From: Chinchilla lanigera
Lineage: Eukaryota > Chordata > Mammalia > Rodentia > Chinchillidae
Assembly (NCBI RefSeq): GCF_000276665.1
Contig: NW_004955476.1
Span: 11,805,361-11,869,360 of the forward strand
Length of the DNA: 64,000 nt
Direction of reading: 5' to 3'
Shown: piece after piece, positions 11,591 to 22,237 of the stretch
Layout of the letters: every line of letters begins with the position of its first letter
Numbering within the stretch: the stretch's first letter is position 1
Position numbers and translations under genes: made by a program
The notes under the pieces: generated by a model
Seen by the model: only the letters and a program-made list of their open reading frames with translations
Told to the model about the DNA's origin: nothing
The model's database searches: none

Positions 11591-12400
11591 AAAACAACAA
11601 CCCAAATCAATAGAGATCAATTAGAAATGAAAAGGGGGCTATGACAACACATACTACTGAAAGCTAGAGGATTACTTAAAAGATGGGCTCTTTAACAAAT
11701 GGTGCTGGGAAAACTGGATATCTTCATGTAGAAGATTGAAATTGGATCCATATATCTCATCCTGCATAAAAATAAATTCAAAATATTCTATGTAAGTGGA
11801 ATCCAAAAGCAAGCAGGAATAACTCATAGTTGACAAAGTAGACTTCAAGACAAAATTAGTGAAACAAGACAAAGAAGGCCATACTATAGTAGGAAAGGGA
11901 AGAGTCTACCAAGACAATATAACAGTTATATAAATACATATGCACTGAACATTGGTGTGCCCAACTTTATAAAAAAAAAAACACTACTCAACATAAAGGA
12001 ACACATAAGTGCCAATAAAATAATAGTGGGTGACTTCAATACTTCACTCTCACCAGACAGTTGAGAAAAGTCATTCAGACAAAAGAATCAAAGGAGACAC
12101 ATCAAAGTTAATCTCCACCATATATTAAATGGACTCAACAGGTGTTTACAGGACATTCCATCCAACAACTACACAACACATATCCTTCTCAGCAGTTTGT
12201 TGAACAATCTTTAAAATGGGTTATATTTAGGGCTATAAACCAAGCCTTAACAAATATAATAAAATTAAAATAATTTCTTGTATTTCATCAAGTCATAATA
12301 GAATGAAATTAGAAGTCAACAGCAAAAGAAACCACAGAATCTGTACAAAGACATGGAGATTAAACAATACCCCTTCACCAAAGAACAAAAAAACCAAAAA
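11591..12400 (+). mobile_element. LINE-1 fragments in sense orientation
   Basis: An ORF2 late segment (AACAAATGGTGCTGGGAAAA at about 11695) is followed by an endonuclease-domain segment (GGTGACTTCAATACTTCACT at about 12030), with many stops. The order is not collinear with ORF2, so these are rearranged or separate insertions abutting the antisense LINE-1 at 9846-11590. Confidence 0.65.
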
Positions 12401-13544
12401 GGCAAAATTTTTCTGCATTGAAGTATTTGGGTGGCGGTTTCTTTCCAGGGCTTATAGTATTGGAATCCACTAGATGTGGGAGAGGAAGAATAAGTCACAA
12501 CCAGGGCCTATTGTGTTTCCACACTTTTTGCTGTGTGAATGTAGAGTCCTGCCTACCTTTCCTGCTGGGCAGAGTCCTTCTGTGGTGTGTTGTCCACCTC
12601 AGTGCTATGTCCTCTCCAGAGGTGTTTAGGGTTGTGCCCTTCTGTATGTGCTGAGTCATTGCTGATTCCATCTAGTTTTGTTGCTTGTGGGCCTTGTGAA
12701 GTGCCCCAGAGGCCTCTTGTCTTGCCAGGATGTGCCAGACATCCAAGAAGAGGCATATTCCTGATCATGTTGGTTGGTGAGTTCTGTGCTGAAAGAAGGC
12801 AGCAAGGTAGCCAAGCAATCCACTGGCCTCAATTCTAGCTCTTTCAAACTCGGTTTCTTAGGAAGCCACATGTGATCAGCCTGGCTTTTCACCATAAAGG
12901 ATGGAACCACTATGTCCTTTGCAGCCTGAGCCTGCTGCTGCTTAAACTTTTCAGGGAGTCAGTGCCTAGCCTGCTCCTCTCTGTGACTGTCTCTTATGGC
13001 CATTTCCTACCCAGTCACTGTGGAAGGGTGACCCCGGAGACCCTGAGGTGTGGTTGTTCTGAGACTTCTGATTCTTGGAGCCCGTCAGTCTCAGACAATA
13101 AACCCTTTATAACAATGGCTCCTGATTATTCCACTCCTAAATGTGGTAGGTACTGTAGTGGGTTGCTTTTCCAAATCTAGCCTGCCATGCAGCAGGAGTC
13201 ATTTTTGGTGTAACAGCCCACACTATATTTGCATTTTACAATAACCATGGGTTTTCCTTGAGGCTAGCACTGCCATTGTTCATTATTGGGGCTGCCCATC
13301 CTCTCAGGCTTACTTTATGTTTATGGAGGCAGGACCCTCTCTTCAAGAGCCAAAGTTAGCATTCTTATTTCCTGTGTTGTCTTTGATTTCTCCATGATTT
13401 TTAGCTTGCCTGTCAGCTTTTTCTTGATTCTTAGAGTCATTTTCTCTTTCTCTCTGCTAAGTCATTTTCCAGGTGTCTCAATTCCAAGTCTGAGAGAGGC
13501 TGTGACTTGCTGCCATCTTTTACTCCTCCATCCTAATTTCCCTG
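12401..13544. other. Unclassified stretch, no gene recognised
   Basis: This is GC-richer than its surroundings, with several chance frames of 70-100 codons on both strands. None shows a known motif. Bounded on both sides by LINE-1 pieces, it may be an old LINE-1 5' region or LTR in antisense. I found no SIRT3 exon in it. Confidence 0.35.
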
Positions 13545-14408
13545 GGCTTTATTTTTTTAGAGGAGTGTTAGATTCACAACAAATTTGAGTAGAAAGTATA
13601 TAGTTCTTAGGTACCCTCTACCCACATAGATACAGCATACCCTGCTAGAGTGGGACATGTGTTACAGTGGATGAATCAGTGGTAATGCATTACTATCACC
13701 AGAGTCCATCATTTAAATTTGTGCTTCCTCTTCATGTGCTTCCTCTTGTGTAGGTTTGGACAAATGTGTGATGACATGTATCATCCAGAGTAGAAGGTCC
13801 TGTGTGCTTCACCTGTTCATCCCTGTGTCCCCAACTCCTGGTAACCATCGACACCTCTGCTGTCTCCATTGTTTTGTCTTTTCCATAATGCCATAGAGTT
13901 GGAATCACATAGTGTGCAGACTTTCTAGATTGGCTCCTTTTACTTAGCAATGTGTATTTAAATTTCTTCCATGTCTTTTCATGTCTTAATAGTTTTCTTT
14001 TTAGTACTGAGTAATATTCCATTTTCTAGGTGTACCATAGTTTGTACACACACACATACACACATTTTTGTTTTGTTTTGCTTGAGACAGGGTCTCACTA
14101 TAGCCCAGGCTAACCTTGAACCCCTGGTGATCCACCTCCTTCAGCCACCTGAGTGCTGGGATTACAGATGTGCACCACCATGCATTTTGTTTGAGATACG
14201 GTCTCATTGTGTAGCCCAGGCTGGCTATGAAGCAGTCTTTCTGCTTCAACCTACGTTTACCTATTGAAATGCATCTTGAATCCTTCCAAGTTTTGGCAAC
14301 TATAAATAAAGCTTCTGTAAACATTCATGTGCAGGTTTTTGTATGGATGTAAATTTTCAAGCTCTTTGGGTAAATATTAAGGAGCATAATTGTTGGATTG
14401 TATGATAA
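13545..14408 (-). mobile_element. Old LINE-1 (L1M-type) 3' region, antisense
   Basis: The landmarks GAGTGTTAGATTCACAACAA, CTCCTGGTAACCATCGACAC, CATAGAGTTGGAATCACATA and GTACTGAGTAATATTCCATT are typical of reverse-complement old LINE-1 3' sequence. A B1-type SINE interrupts it at about 14066-14262. Confidence 0.65.
14066..14262 (-). mobile_element. Dimeric B1-type SINE, antisense
   Basis: Two tandem reverse-complement B1 units are seen: GAGACAGGGTCTCACTATAG ... GTGCTGGGATTACAGATGTG, then GAGATACGGTCTCATTGTGT ... CAGGCTGGCTATGAAG. It is preceded by a (CA)n-rich run. Confidence 0.75.
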
Positions 14409-14423
14409 TGTTTAGTTTTGTAA

Positions 14424-14580
14424 TGAAGGGAAAAGGGGTTGATGGGAAGAGGGAATGGGGAAAAAAAAGAATCAAGATATATCATGTACAGGTACAAATT
14501 CCCTATGATGAATGTGATCATTATGTATACCTAAAATATTCCAATATTCCAATAAACTTAATTTAAAAAATTTTAAAAAA
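14424..14580 (+). mobile_element. Short 3'-terminal LINE-1 insertion
   Basis: About 157 bp matches the end of the LINE-1 at 2530-8280 (AAATTCCCTATGATGAATGT is shared), ending in an A-rich tail. It is flanked by TGTTTAGTTTTGTAA (14409-14423) and TATTTAGTTTTGTAA (14581-14595), a 15-bp target duplication with one mismatch. It is a severely 5'-truncated insertion. Confidence 0.82.
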
Positions 14581-14615
14581 TATTTAGTTTTGTAAGAAAC
14601 CACCATTTTGTCTTC

Positions 14616-14737
14616 CAAAGTGGCACACTTGTAATCCCAGCACTCAGCAGTCTGAGGCAGGAGGACTGCCATGAGTTCGGGGCCAGTCTGAACCATTAGT
14701 GAGACCCTGGCTCAACAAAAAAAAAAGAAAAGAAAGA
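14616..14737 (+). mobile_element. B1-type SINE
   Basis: GTAATCCCAGCACTCAGCAG ... TGAGGCAGGAGGACTG ... GAGACCCTGGCTC is followed by an A-rich tail. Confidence 0.75.
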
Positions 14738-15045
14738 ACTGATGTTAAAATTTATTAAAATTAAAAGCTTCTGCTCTGTGAAGAGACTGTCAAGAGAATG
14801 AGAAGACAAGCCACAGGCTGGGAAAAATATTTCTAAGACACATCTGATAACTAACTATTAAACAAACAATTTAAAGGTCAACAATAAGTAAACAACTCAA
14901 TCAAAAAATAAGCAAAATACATGAACAGAAACTTCTCTATAAAGAGGACAAGTACATGAAAAGATATTCAACATCATAGGTCTCAGCAAAATGCACATTA
15001 AAACAAGGAGACACCACTTACACACCTGTTATTTCTTTTATCAGC
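14738..15045 (+). mobile_element. LINE-1 ORF2 C-terminal fragment, sense
   Basis: TTAAAAGCTTCTGCTCTGTG, CAGGCTGGGAAAAATATTTC and AAAGATATTCAACATCATAG are landmarks of the LINE-1 ORF2 C-terminal region. The fragment is broken and non-coding. Confidence 0.65.
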
Positions 15046-15134
15046 TGTGCTTTTGGTGTTGTAACTAACAGGTCATTACCATAACAAATGTTAATTAAGT
15101 TTTCTCCTAGTCATCTTATAGAAGTTTGTTTTGC

Positions 15135-15283
15135 TGGGCATGGTGGTGCAAGTCTGTAATCCCAGTGCTTAGGAGGCTGAGGCAGGAGGATCACTTGGAG
15201 TTTGAGGCCAGCCTGGGTTACAAAGTCAGTTTAAGGCCAGCCTGAACTGTATCGCTTTCTCAAAAAGACCAAAAAAAAAAAAA
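15135..15283 (+). mobile_element. B1-type SINE with target duplication
   Basis: GGGCATGGTGGTGCAAGTCT ... GAGGCAGGAGGATCACTTGG with duplicated second half and poly-A tail. It is flanked by a perfect AAGTTTGTTTTGC repeat (15122-15134 and 15284-15296). Confidence 0.85.
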
Positions 15284-15427
15284 AAGTTTGTTTTGCCCTT
15301 TACATTTGGGGCTTTGATCTGAGATAATTTTTGTGGCACACGTAAGTCTGTGTCTAGGTTCATTTCTTTGTATGTGGACATCCAGTAACAATAATTTGTT
15401 CCAGCAGTGTTTCTTGTAACATCTAAC

Positions 15428-15640
15428 TGGACGCTGTGGCACATGCCTGTACTTTAAGGCTGAGACAGGAGGATAGCAAGCTAGAGGTCAATCTGGGTAA
15501 CTTAATGAGACCCTACAGAGGACTAGGAATGTAGCTTAGTATAACAGCACCTGCCTAGTATGTGTGAGGCCCTGTATTCAATCCCTAGTACCTCTTTTTT
15601 AAAAAGTTTTTTTTTTTTTTTTTGATTGAGATGCTTTGCT
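15428..15640 (+). mobile_element. Composite B1-ID SINE
   Basis: A B1-like left part (GTGGCACATGCCTGTACTTT ... GAGACCCTACAG) is joined directly to an ID-like tRNA part (GAATGTAGCTTAGTATAACA ... GTATTCAATCCCTAGTACC). Confidence 0.7.
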
Positions 15641-15660
15641 CCCTTATTAAGATTAGTTGA

Positions 15661-15827
15661 GAGCAGGAGTGGTGATGCACTTCTGTAATCACAGCACTCA
15701 GGAGGCTAAGACAGGAGTATCAGTGTGAGTTTGAGTTCAGTCTGTGTGACATAGTGAGTTCAAGGACAGCCTGGGCTACATAGTGAGACCCTGTCTCAAA
15801 AAACAAAACAAACAAACAAGCAAACAA
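15661..15827 (+). mobile_element. B1-type SINE
   Basis: GGTGATGCACTTCTGTAATC ... CAGCCTGGGCTACATAGTGA ... GAGACCCTGTCTC is followed by a CAAA-rich tail. Confidence 0.78.
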
Positions 15828-16060
15828 GTTAGCTGAGGTGTTTGTTTCTGTCACTTTGGCCTCTCTGCTGTTTTGTTGATCCCAGGGCCTATTATTTCAC
15901 CAGTACTATAGTCTTGATTCCTCTAGCTCCACAGTGAGTTTTGGTATGGGGAGGTGTCCATTCTCTAACTTTGTTTTCCTCCTTTGATATTATGCTGGAT
16001 CTTTTGCCTTTTTATATATAAATTTTGGAATTTGTCGATACCAGATTTCTGTGTATTTTT

Positions 16061-17254
16061 AGAACTTTTCCTTTGGAGATTTGCAGTTTCACTGTGTTTT
16101 ATCTCCATATGGAGTCCTTTTTATTCATTCTCCTTGAAATGTGTAGGACTTCTTGAGTTAGGATTCTTCATAGTTACTGGATAACCCTCAGCTACTATCT
16201 CTTCCAGTGCTGCTCACCTCTGCCCCTATCCTCCTTCATTTCATGACTCTCTGAGCAGATGTGCATTACACCTGCTTTCTGACAGTTGGGGCCACTCCTG
16301 TTCCCACTTGTGTTGCATTCTGGTGAGTTCTGTTTGTGTCCAGCTCATTAACACCCACTTCCATTGTAGAGAATAAAGTCCTTCCATTGAGTTTTAATTT
16401 TGTTTACTTTTTATTTCTAGAAGTTCTCTTTGGTTCTTTTGCAAGTCAATCATATTTTTATTTATTTTTTCATATTTTTAATAGTTTCCTATTCTTAACA
16501 AGATATTCTAAGCTTGTAGGAGTTTTTTTTTTTGCTTTTAATTTAAACATACACCATTTTATTGTCTGTAGCTCATAATATCTGAAGTCCTTGGTGGGTC
16601 TCTTTCTTGTGTTGATTATTTCTGCTTATTCTTGCTGGATTCAGCTTGCTAAAACAAATCCCATCAGTTATTTGAGGAACCATGTGTCTTTCACCTTTCC
16701 TCCATTCCCATCTTGACCAAGGTGTTGGTTCAGGGTACATTAACAGTTTTCACATGCTTTACCTGGCCTGAAAGGAAGCAATCTTTGGCAGGTATTGTTA
16801 CTTCTGTCAGTGCCAGCCAGTGAGCTGCAGCTGACTGAATGTCTTCCAGGGCCGAAGTGATAGGCTAGTCATTACAGCTCAAACTCGGCACAAAGTTTGT
16901 GCTGCCCCTGACTGTGGGCCATATGTCCACAGAGCACCATTTGAGGACTGCAGTCCCCCAGGTATTCCCTTGACACTACTCAAGTGGAGAGTGGGATTAG
17001 ACATGGAGCCTGAAGGAGAATTTGTAGGTGAAACCATGTGCTATCCAAGGATATGTTTTAAATATAGCACCATCCTTCAAATTTCGGAGGATCATATGAA
17101 ACAATTGGCAAAATGTTGATAATTGGTGAAGCTAGGCACATGGTAATTCATCATAAACTGTCAGGTTTTGTGCGGTTGGAAACTTCCTTGAGAAGTTGTT
17201 GCTTTTTCCTCCTAAAGGAACTTTCTTTGGACCCACCTTCTCTTTCATCCGCAG
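16061..17254. other. Presumed SIRT3 intron sequence, no exon recognised
   Basis: This is mixed AT-rich sequence before the first identifiable SIRT3 exon. I looked for the preceding SIRT3 exon (YTQNIDGL region with the first zinc CxxC pair) and did not find it. The last bases form a pyrimidine-rich acceptor ending ATCCGCAG. Confidence 0.5.
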
Positions 17255-20200
17255 GCTGATGTGATGATGGACAGGGTGCCCTGCTGCCCAGTTTGCACTG
17301 GCATTGTGAAGCCTGATATTGTGTTCTTTGGGGAACCGCTGCCTGAGAGGTTCTTGCTACATCTGCTTGATTTCCCCATGGCGGATCTGCTGCTCATCCT
17401 TGGGACCTCCTTGGAGGTTTGTCAGAAGGCCTGTCGGGGGTGGGCTGAAGGATGAGGAGAAGACAAGTGTACCTCCCAGTGGGGTGCTTGTGTGTGCATG
17501 TAGTTGGTGCTGCAGGCTGTGTAGGAGGCTAGGGAGGGCAGTAGAAAAGGTAGGACGGGTGGGCTGGTCATTGAGGCCAGATCAGAAAGACTGGTGCCAT
17601 GCTAGAAACAGTGATAAACCTGAGGGGATTGAGCCAGGAACAGAACTGACCCTTGGGCCTGGGAATTGGATGCCAGTGCTACAGAAGGCAGGGGAGAGAG
17701 ATTTTGGGTTTCTGCAAGAGTGAAATTCCTCTTTTCATGTTTATTTACCACTTCTGTTTCTTTTCTTCAGATTGCATATTGGTATCTCTTGCTCACTTTT
17801 CATTGGGTTGTAAATTAGCAACATAAATTATTTCATAAATTACATGTTTATGAATTAGTTTATCAGAAATATAAGCTCATATATACTGTAAATGTTTATA
17901 GTGATGAGTTGTTTACACTTTAAAATTTTCTGATATTTTATGTTGATACCAATGTGACAGTATTTACAGTCAAATCTGTTGAATTCCTTTGTCTTATTTG
18001 ACTTGTTATGCTTAAAAACTCCTTTCATACCCTTGTAAAGCCTGTTTTCTTCAAGAACATTTAAATCTTTAATCCATTTGAAACTTTTTCAATGAAAGGT
18101 GGGAATTGATCATTTTCTCCCAGTTTTAATTTTCCCTTTTTAAGCATTGTTACTCATGAAAGAAACTTTCATTTGAGAGCCTGTGCAGAAGGATGATGGC
18201 TCAGCATTAGGCCTCCCTGGCATCTGCTGGTAATGACAGGATGTGGGACAGTCCTCAGCCCTTGGGCGTGTCAGGAGCCTGCAGGGGCTCTGGCTCCTCT
18301 GCCAGGTGTGAGACAAGTGTAGCGGAGGTTGCCAGCAGGGGCCATGTGGTGTGGTAGGCAGGACAGGGAGAAGGAAGATGCTTGCAGGTAGAGTGCAGTT
18401 TGGCAGGAGGGGTGGAAGTGGTGAGAGGCCAAGGCAAATGGAGCAGGAGAGGAGGAGGAAAGGGAGGCCTGAGAGGAGAAGTCTATCCAGACTAAGTGGG
18501 AGGCTGCCTGTGTCCCAGGGTCTGACCCTGGTCTCTTATCCCTCAAGGCCTCTGTGGCTGTGGCATCGTACCCTGATGGTTCATGGGGTGGATCATGTTC
18601 TTATCTTTGTGCTCTTTTTCAGGTGGAACCTTTTGCCAGCTTGTCTGAGGCCGTACGCGCCTCGGTGCCTCGATTGCTCATCAACAGGGACCTAGTGGGA
18701 CCTTTTGCTTGGCGTCCTCGCAGCAGAGATGTGATCCAGCTGGGGGATGTGGTTCAAAATGTGGAAAGGCTGGTGGAGCTTCTGGGTTGGACAGAAGAGT
18801 TGCAGGACCTTGTCCAGCGGGAAACTGGAAAGGTACAGGCCACAAAACTCTGGGATCTATTCCACTCACAGTGAAGCTCTGTTGGCCAGAGCAGCGACTG
18901 CTGGTGTTGCTGTTCATTTTGACTGAGCTGCTGTTCATTTTGCCTGAACTTCATTTTGACTGAGCTGGACTCACTTCCAAGCACTGAGAGAGGAGCAAAC
19001 TGATGCCACATTCCTGTTCCCAAGGTCTCATGGTGGATAGGCATGTTACCCCACAGGCCACTGCCTTTTGCTCCCCTCTGAGGCTCTGGACAGCTGAAAT
19101 GCTCTGCATCATTAGGGATGAAGCTTGAACCAGAAGTAGTTTTGGGAAGTAGTCCATGTGAGTCATTGTCTGTTACCACCCACTCAGGGAAAACCAGAGC
19201 CTTGTTTTCTAGATTTGATACCTCTCATAAGTGAAGTCATGGAAAATATAGGTTCCTGTGAAAATCATTAACATGTTTAGCTTCAGCAATCAGGGATAGT
19301 TTCTATAGGAGGTAGCATTAGCATTTCAAGCCCAGTTTTACAGTTACAGATAAAACACTGTCCAAGGATTTCATAAGAATATATCACAATTGATGTTCTT
19401 GTTCCCAAGTCAGATATCTCAAGAAACCCCAATCCTTTCCTTTTTCTCCAGCTATGCCTGCTTAATGACCATGACCAGCAGTCTCCTTTTATCTCCACTG
19501 GCAAAAGTCCTCACCCTCAGATTACAGCTTGTTTTTATACCCAGACTGAACCAATAGCAAATACAAGATTTATGAAGGATAGAAGACTTAGCATTAACTG
19601 TTTCTGTGTGTTAGACGTTACTGTTAATGTTTTGGCTTTCCTTTCAAAGTCTGTTTCTTAGGGCTAAGATAAAGGCTGGTGTTATTTCTCATCTCACTGT
19701 ATAGGAATACAGACAAGAGCATGTTACATGTACTGGCTTGCTTTGTGATAGAAGCGCAGAATCCAGGTAACAAAATATGACCCATTGAGGCAGATGCCCT
19801 CTGGCTAGTTCCCAGGGCAGCTGAGGTCTTCGTAGATCAGGCTGGTAGGCATGTGAGGTTTCCTGATTCTGATTTCTATTTATGTAGAAACAGTGTAGGG
19901 CCCTTATGGATTTTTGGAAGTGGTCCTACATGATTTTACCTGTTCTATTTCCTGGTTTCACAGAAATTTGTGAAAAATGGGTTATGATTTCAATTTTTTA
20001 GAGTTGCCATCCTTGGGGTTACTTTCTAAAGTGTGTTTTTCTTTTTTTGGGGGGGAGGTCATTTTGAGACAGGGTTTCACTGTGCAGTTCAGGATGGTCT
20101 TGAACTCACTTTGTAGCCCAGGCTGGCCTTGAACAATCTTCCTGACTCAGCCTCCCAAGTGCTGGGATTACAGGAGTGCCCCACCAGGCCCAGATAACAG

Positions 20201-20421
20201 TGGATGTTTTTGAGCATGTAAGCAGTACATCCTGATTATTTAAAATCCTTTGGAATGAAGATTAGCCCCGTTTTGCCAGGCCTGCTGGAATGTCTTAACT
20301 TGCTCATTTGTAAGAAGAAAAGTTTGTTTCATGAAATACTGTGCTTGTTTTCAGCTGTATGTTTGATCCAGGCTGAGCTGTGCAAACCAACTTCTCTCCT
20401 CTGTTCCAGCTGGATGGATGA
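17255..20421 (+). CDS. SIRT3: SIRT3, NAD+-dependent mitochondrial protein deacetylase (last three coding exons)
   Basis: SIRT3 removes acetyl groups from lysines of mitochondrial enzymes, using NAD+ and releasing nicotinamide. Three coding exons are visible: 17255-17416 (54 codons), 18623-18832 (70 codons) and 20410-20421 (LDG then TGA), all phase 0 with AG/GT borders. The first carries the second zinc-ligand pair (CPVC), the [12 protein letters not shown] motif and GTSLE of the NAD pocket. The second carries PRLLINRD and the C-terminal [16 protein letters not shown] helix. The catalytic histidine, the first CxxC pair and the mitochondrial presequence lie in upstream exons not seen here. The protein stops after LDG, slightly earlier than the human ending I recall. 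SIRT3 converges on RIC8A, as in human 11p15.5. Confidence 0.93.
20041..20195 (-). mobile_element. B1-type SINE in the last SIRT3 intron
   Basis: The reverse complement reads GAGACAGGGTTTCACTGTGC ... AGGCTGGCCTTGAACAATC ... GTGCTGGGATTACAGGAGTG. A T/G-rich run (the A-tail on the other strand) precedes it. Confidence 0.8.
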
Positions 20422-21658
20422 GACAGGAGAGTGATTGCCCTATGTCCAGGAAACAGTTACGCAGATCTTCATCCCATTTCTGAAGACAGCCTGGGCACTC
20501 AGGAAATCTGGGCCAAACCACAGCATGCAGCCTGAGGTAGCCTGGGTGCCTGAGGTTGCATCAGGATGTCTGCCATGCAGGATGTTTGTGCTTGGGGCCA
20601 CTTGGCGATGGTTGCCCAGGAACTGTCTGTCCTGTTTGGTGTATCCAGCTCTTTATCCTGCTGATGCTTTCAATGTAAAACATTTTGTTCTGAGGATGCC
20701 CCTCTAGGACGTAAGCAGACAGGTGGAATCCTGGGCTCTCTGTAGGGCAGCTTGGCCTGTCTGTTAGACCTGAGCTTGGGTTCAGGTGATGCACTAGGGT
20801 CTTCTAGGTTCTCTGCAGTTGGATTATTTTTAGAGAAAAGCTTATCCTTCATTCTTGCATAAAATAATTTTACTATCAAAAATAGATATCCGCTTGTTTT
20901 TGTTTCACCAAATGAACAGGTGTTGATAGGCCTATGCAAAGTGGAACCTTCAGAGTATGTGGGTTTCCCCTTTTGGAGCAGTCAGGACTAAGCACATGTG
21001 CCCTTGGTTTCACTCTCAAGTTGGCCCTGCTGTCAGATTACTTACCTCCCCTCTGCTGACCTTACCCTGTGATGGTCACACCTGCCTCCTCCAAATATTA
21101 TTTTTTTAAGAGACAGGGTCTCACAGTGTAGCTCAGGCCAGCCTTGAGTTCACTATGTAGCCCAGGATGGCCTCAAACTCAGTAAATGATCTTTCTGCCT
21201 CAGCTTCCCAAGTGGTGTGATTACAGGTGTGTACTACCATGCCTGGTACGCCTCCAGATGTTTTGTCCAGCACATCCCAGTCTACCTTGTCCCCATTCCC
21301 TCATCATCCAGTGTCTCTTCCTATAATGGTACCACAGCCAGCTTTATCCACAGAGAAGGAATCACTCCCGGGAAAACCTTGCAGGCCCTGGCAGAACTCA
21401 CACTTGTGTGTATGTCTTCCTCCCTGGCATCGTGTAGAATCACCCATCTCTAAGCAGTGCCTGCACTGGGCCAGAGCTAAGAGACAAACTTAACCGATAG
21501 ATACCACAGAAGGGAGTCTCATGACCTTGTTCATTGCTGATAACGAAAAATGCATGATAACCTCGAAGTGTTGAATTCTGAAAAGAACATTAGCTTTTAC
21601 TTCTACTTAATGTCTCAACTACTTTACACATACATTGACACAGTCTTGCTGAAAACTC
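20422..21658. other. SIRT3 3' UTR and SIRT3/RIC8A convergent spacer
   Basis: The stretch follows the SIRT3 stop codon. I see no single convincing plus-strand polyadenylation signal; the closest is an A-rich ATAAAATAA at about 20859. A B1 SINE lies at 21099-21245. No further gene was recognised. Confidence 0.5.
21099..21245 (-). mobile_element. B1-type SINE, antisense
   Basis: The reverse-complement landmarks are GAGACAGGGTCTCACAGTGT, AGCCCAGGATGGCCTCAAAC and GTGATTACAGGTGTGTACTA. Confidence 0.78.
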
Positions 21659-21664
21659 TTTATT
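21659..21664 (-). terminator. Likely RIC8A polyadenylation signal
   Basis: TTTATT on the plus strand is AATAAA on the minus strand, 574 bases beyond the RIC8A stop codon. It is the first canonical hexamer I see downstream on that strand. Confidence 0.5.
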
Positions 21665-22237
21665 CTAGGATGTTTCCATGACTCTTAGAAATCTCAAGAT
21701 TTCATCTTACGGTCTCAGTAGGGTCATTTTCCTTCATACAAGTATTCAGCCTGAACCAGTGAGTAGGATTGGTATTCTTCAATTGACAATGTCATAGCCA
21801 GTGAGAACATGGGTATGTGGATACTGTAATGGGTGGTTAAGGCAGGACCAAGGGAAATGTGGAAGCATGAGTAGCCCTGTTTGGTGGAAATACAACAGAA
21901 GCCTACCTTGACATCCAGTGTATGGACTGGTAAAATTCTAGCACATCCCTTCTGTGAAATGCAGTGTGCCAGCCCCAGATGGGCTCATATCATAAATGCT
22001 CCCTACTTAGGCCAGCCTCACCTGTAGAAACCAGGGCCAAGTTCCCAGAGCTACAGCAGGACAAGACTATTGCAATCCACAAGATAAGAAATAGGAGTAG
22101 AGGCAAGTCATAAACAGAACTTGGGGTACAGAAAGGGACTCCAGCTAGAGAAGGGCTGGGCTTCCCAAGGCTGCCGCCCCAAGGATGTCTCTGGAAGCAG
22201 CACCAATTCTGAAGGTGGAGCAGAGGAACTACCATCC

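Larger units (their letters stand above)
15046..16060 (-). mobile_element. LINE-1 ORF2 fragment, antisense, split by three SINEs
   Basis: The flanking pieces (about 15046-15134, 15297-15427, 15828-16060) read as reverse-complement LINE-1 ORF2, for example TCTTGATTCCTCTAGCTCC and ATTATGCTGGATCTTTTGCC. The abrupt orientation change at about 15045 means two fragments were joined. Confidence 0.5.
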
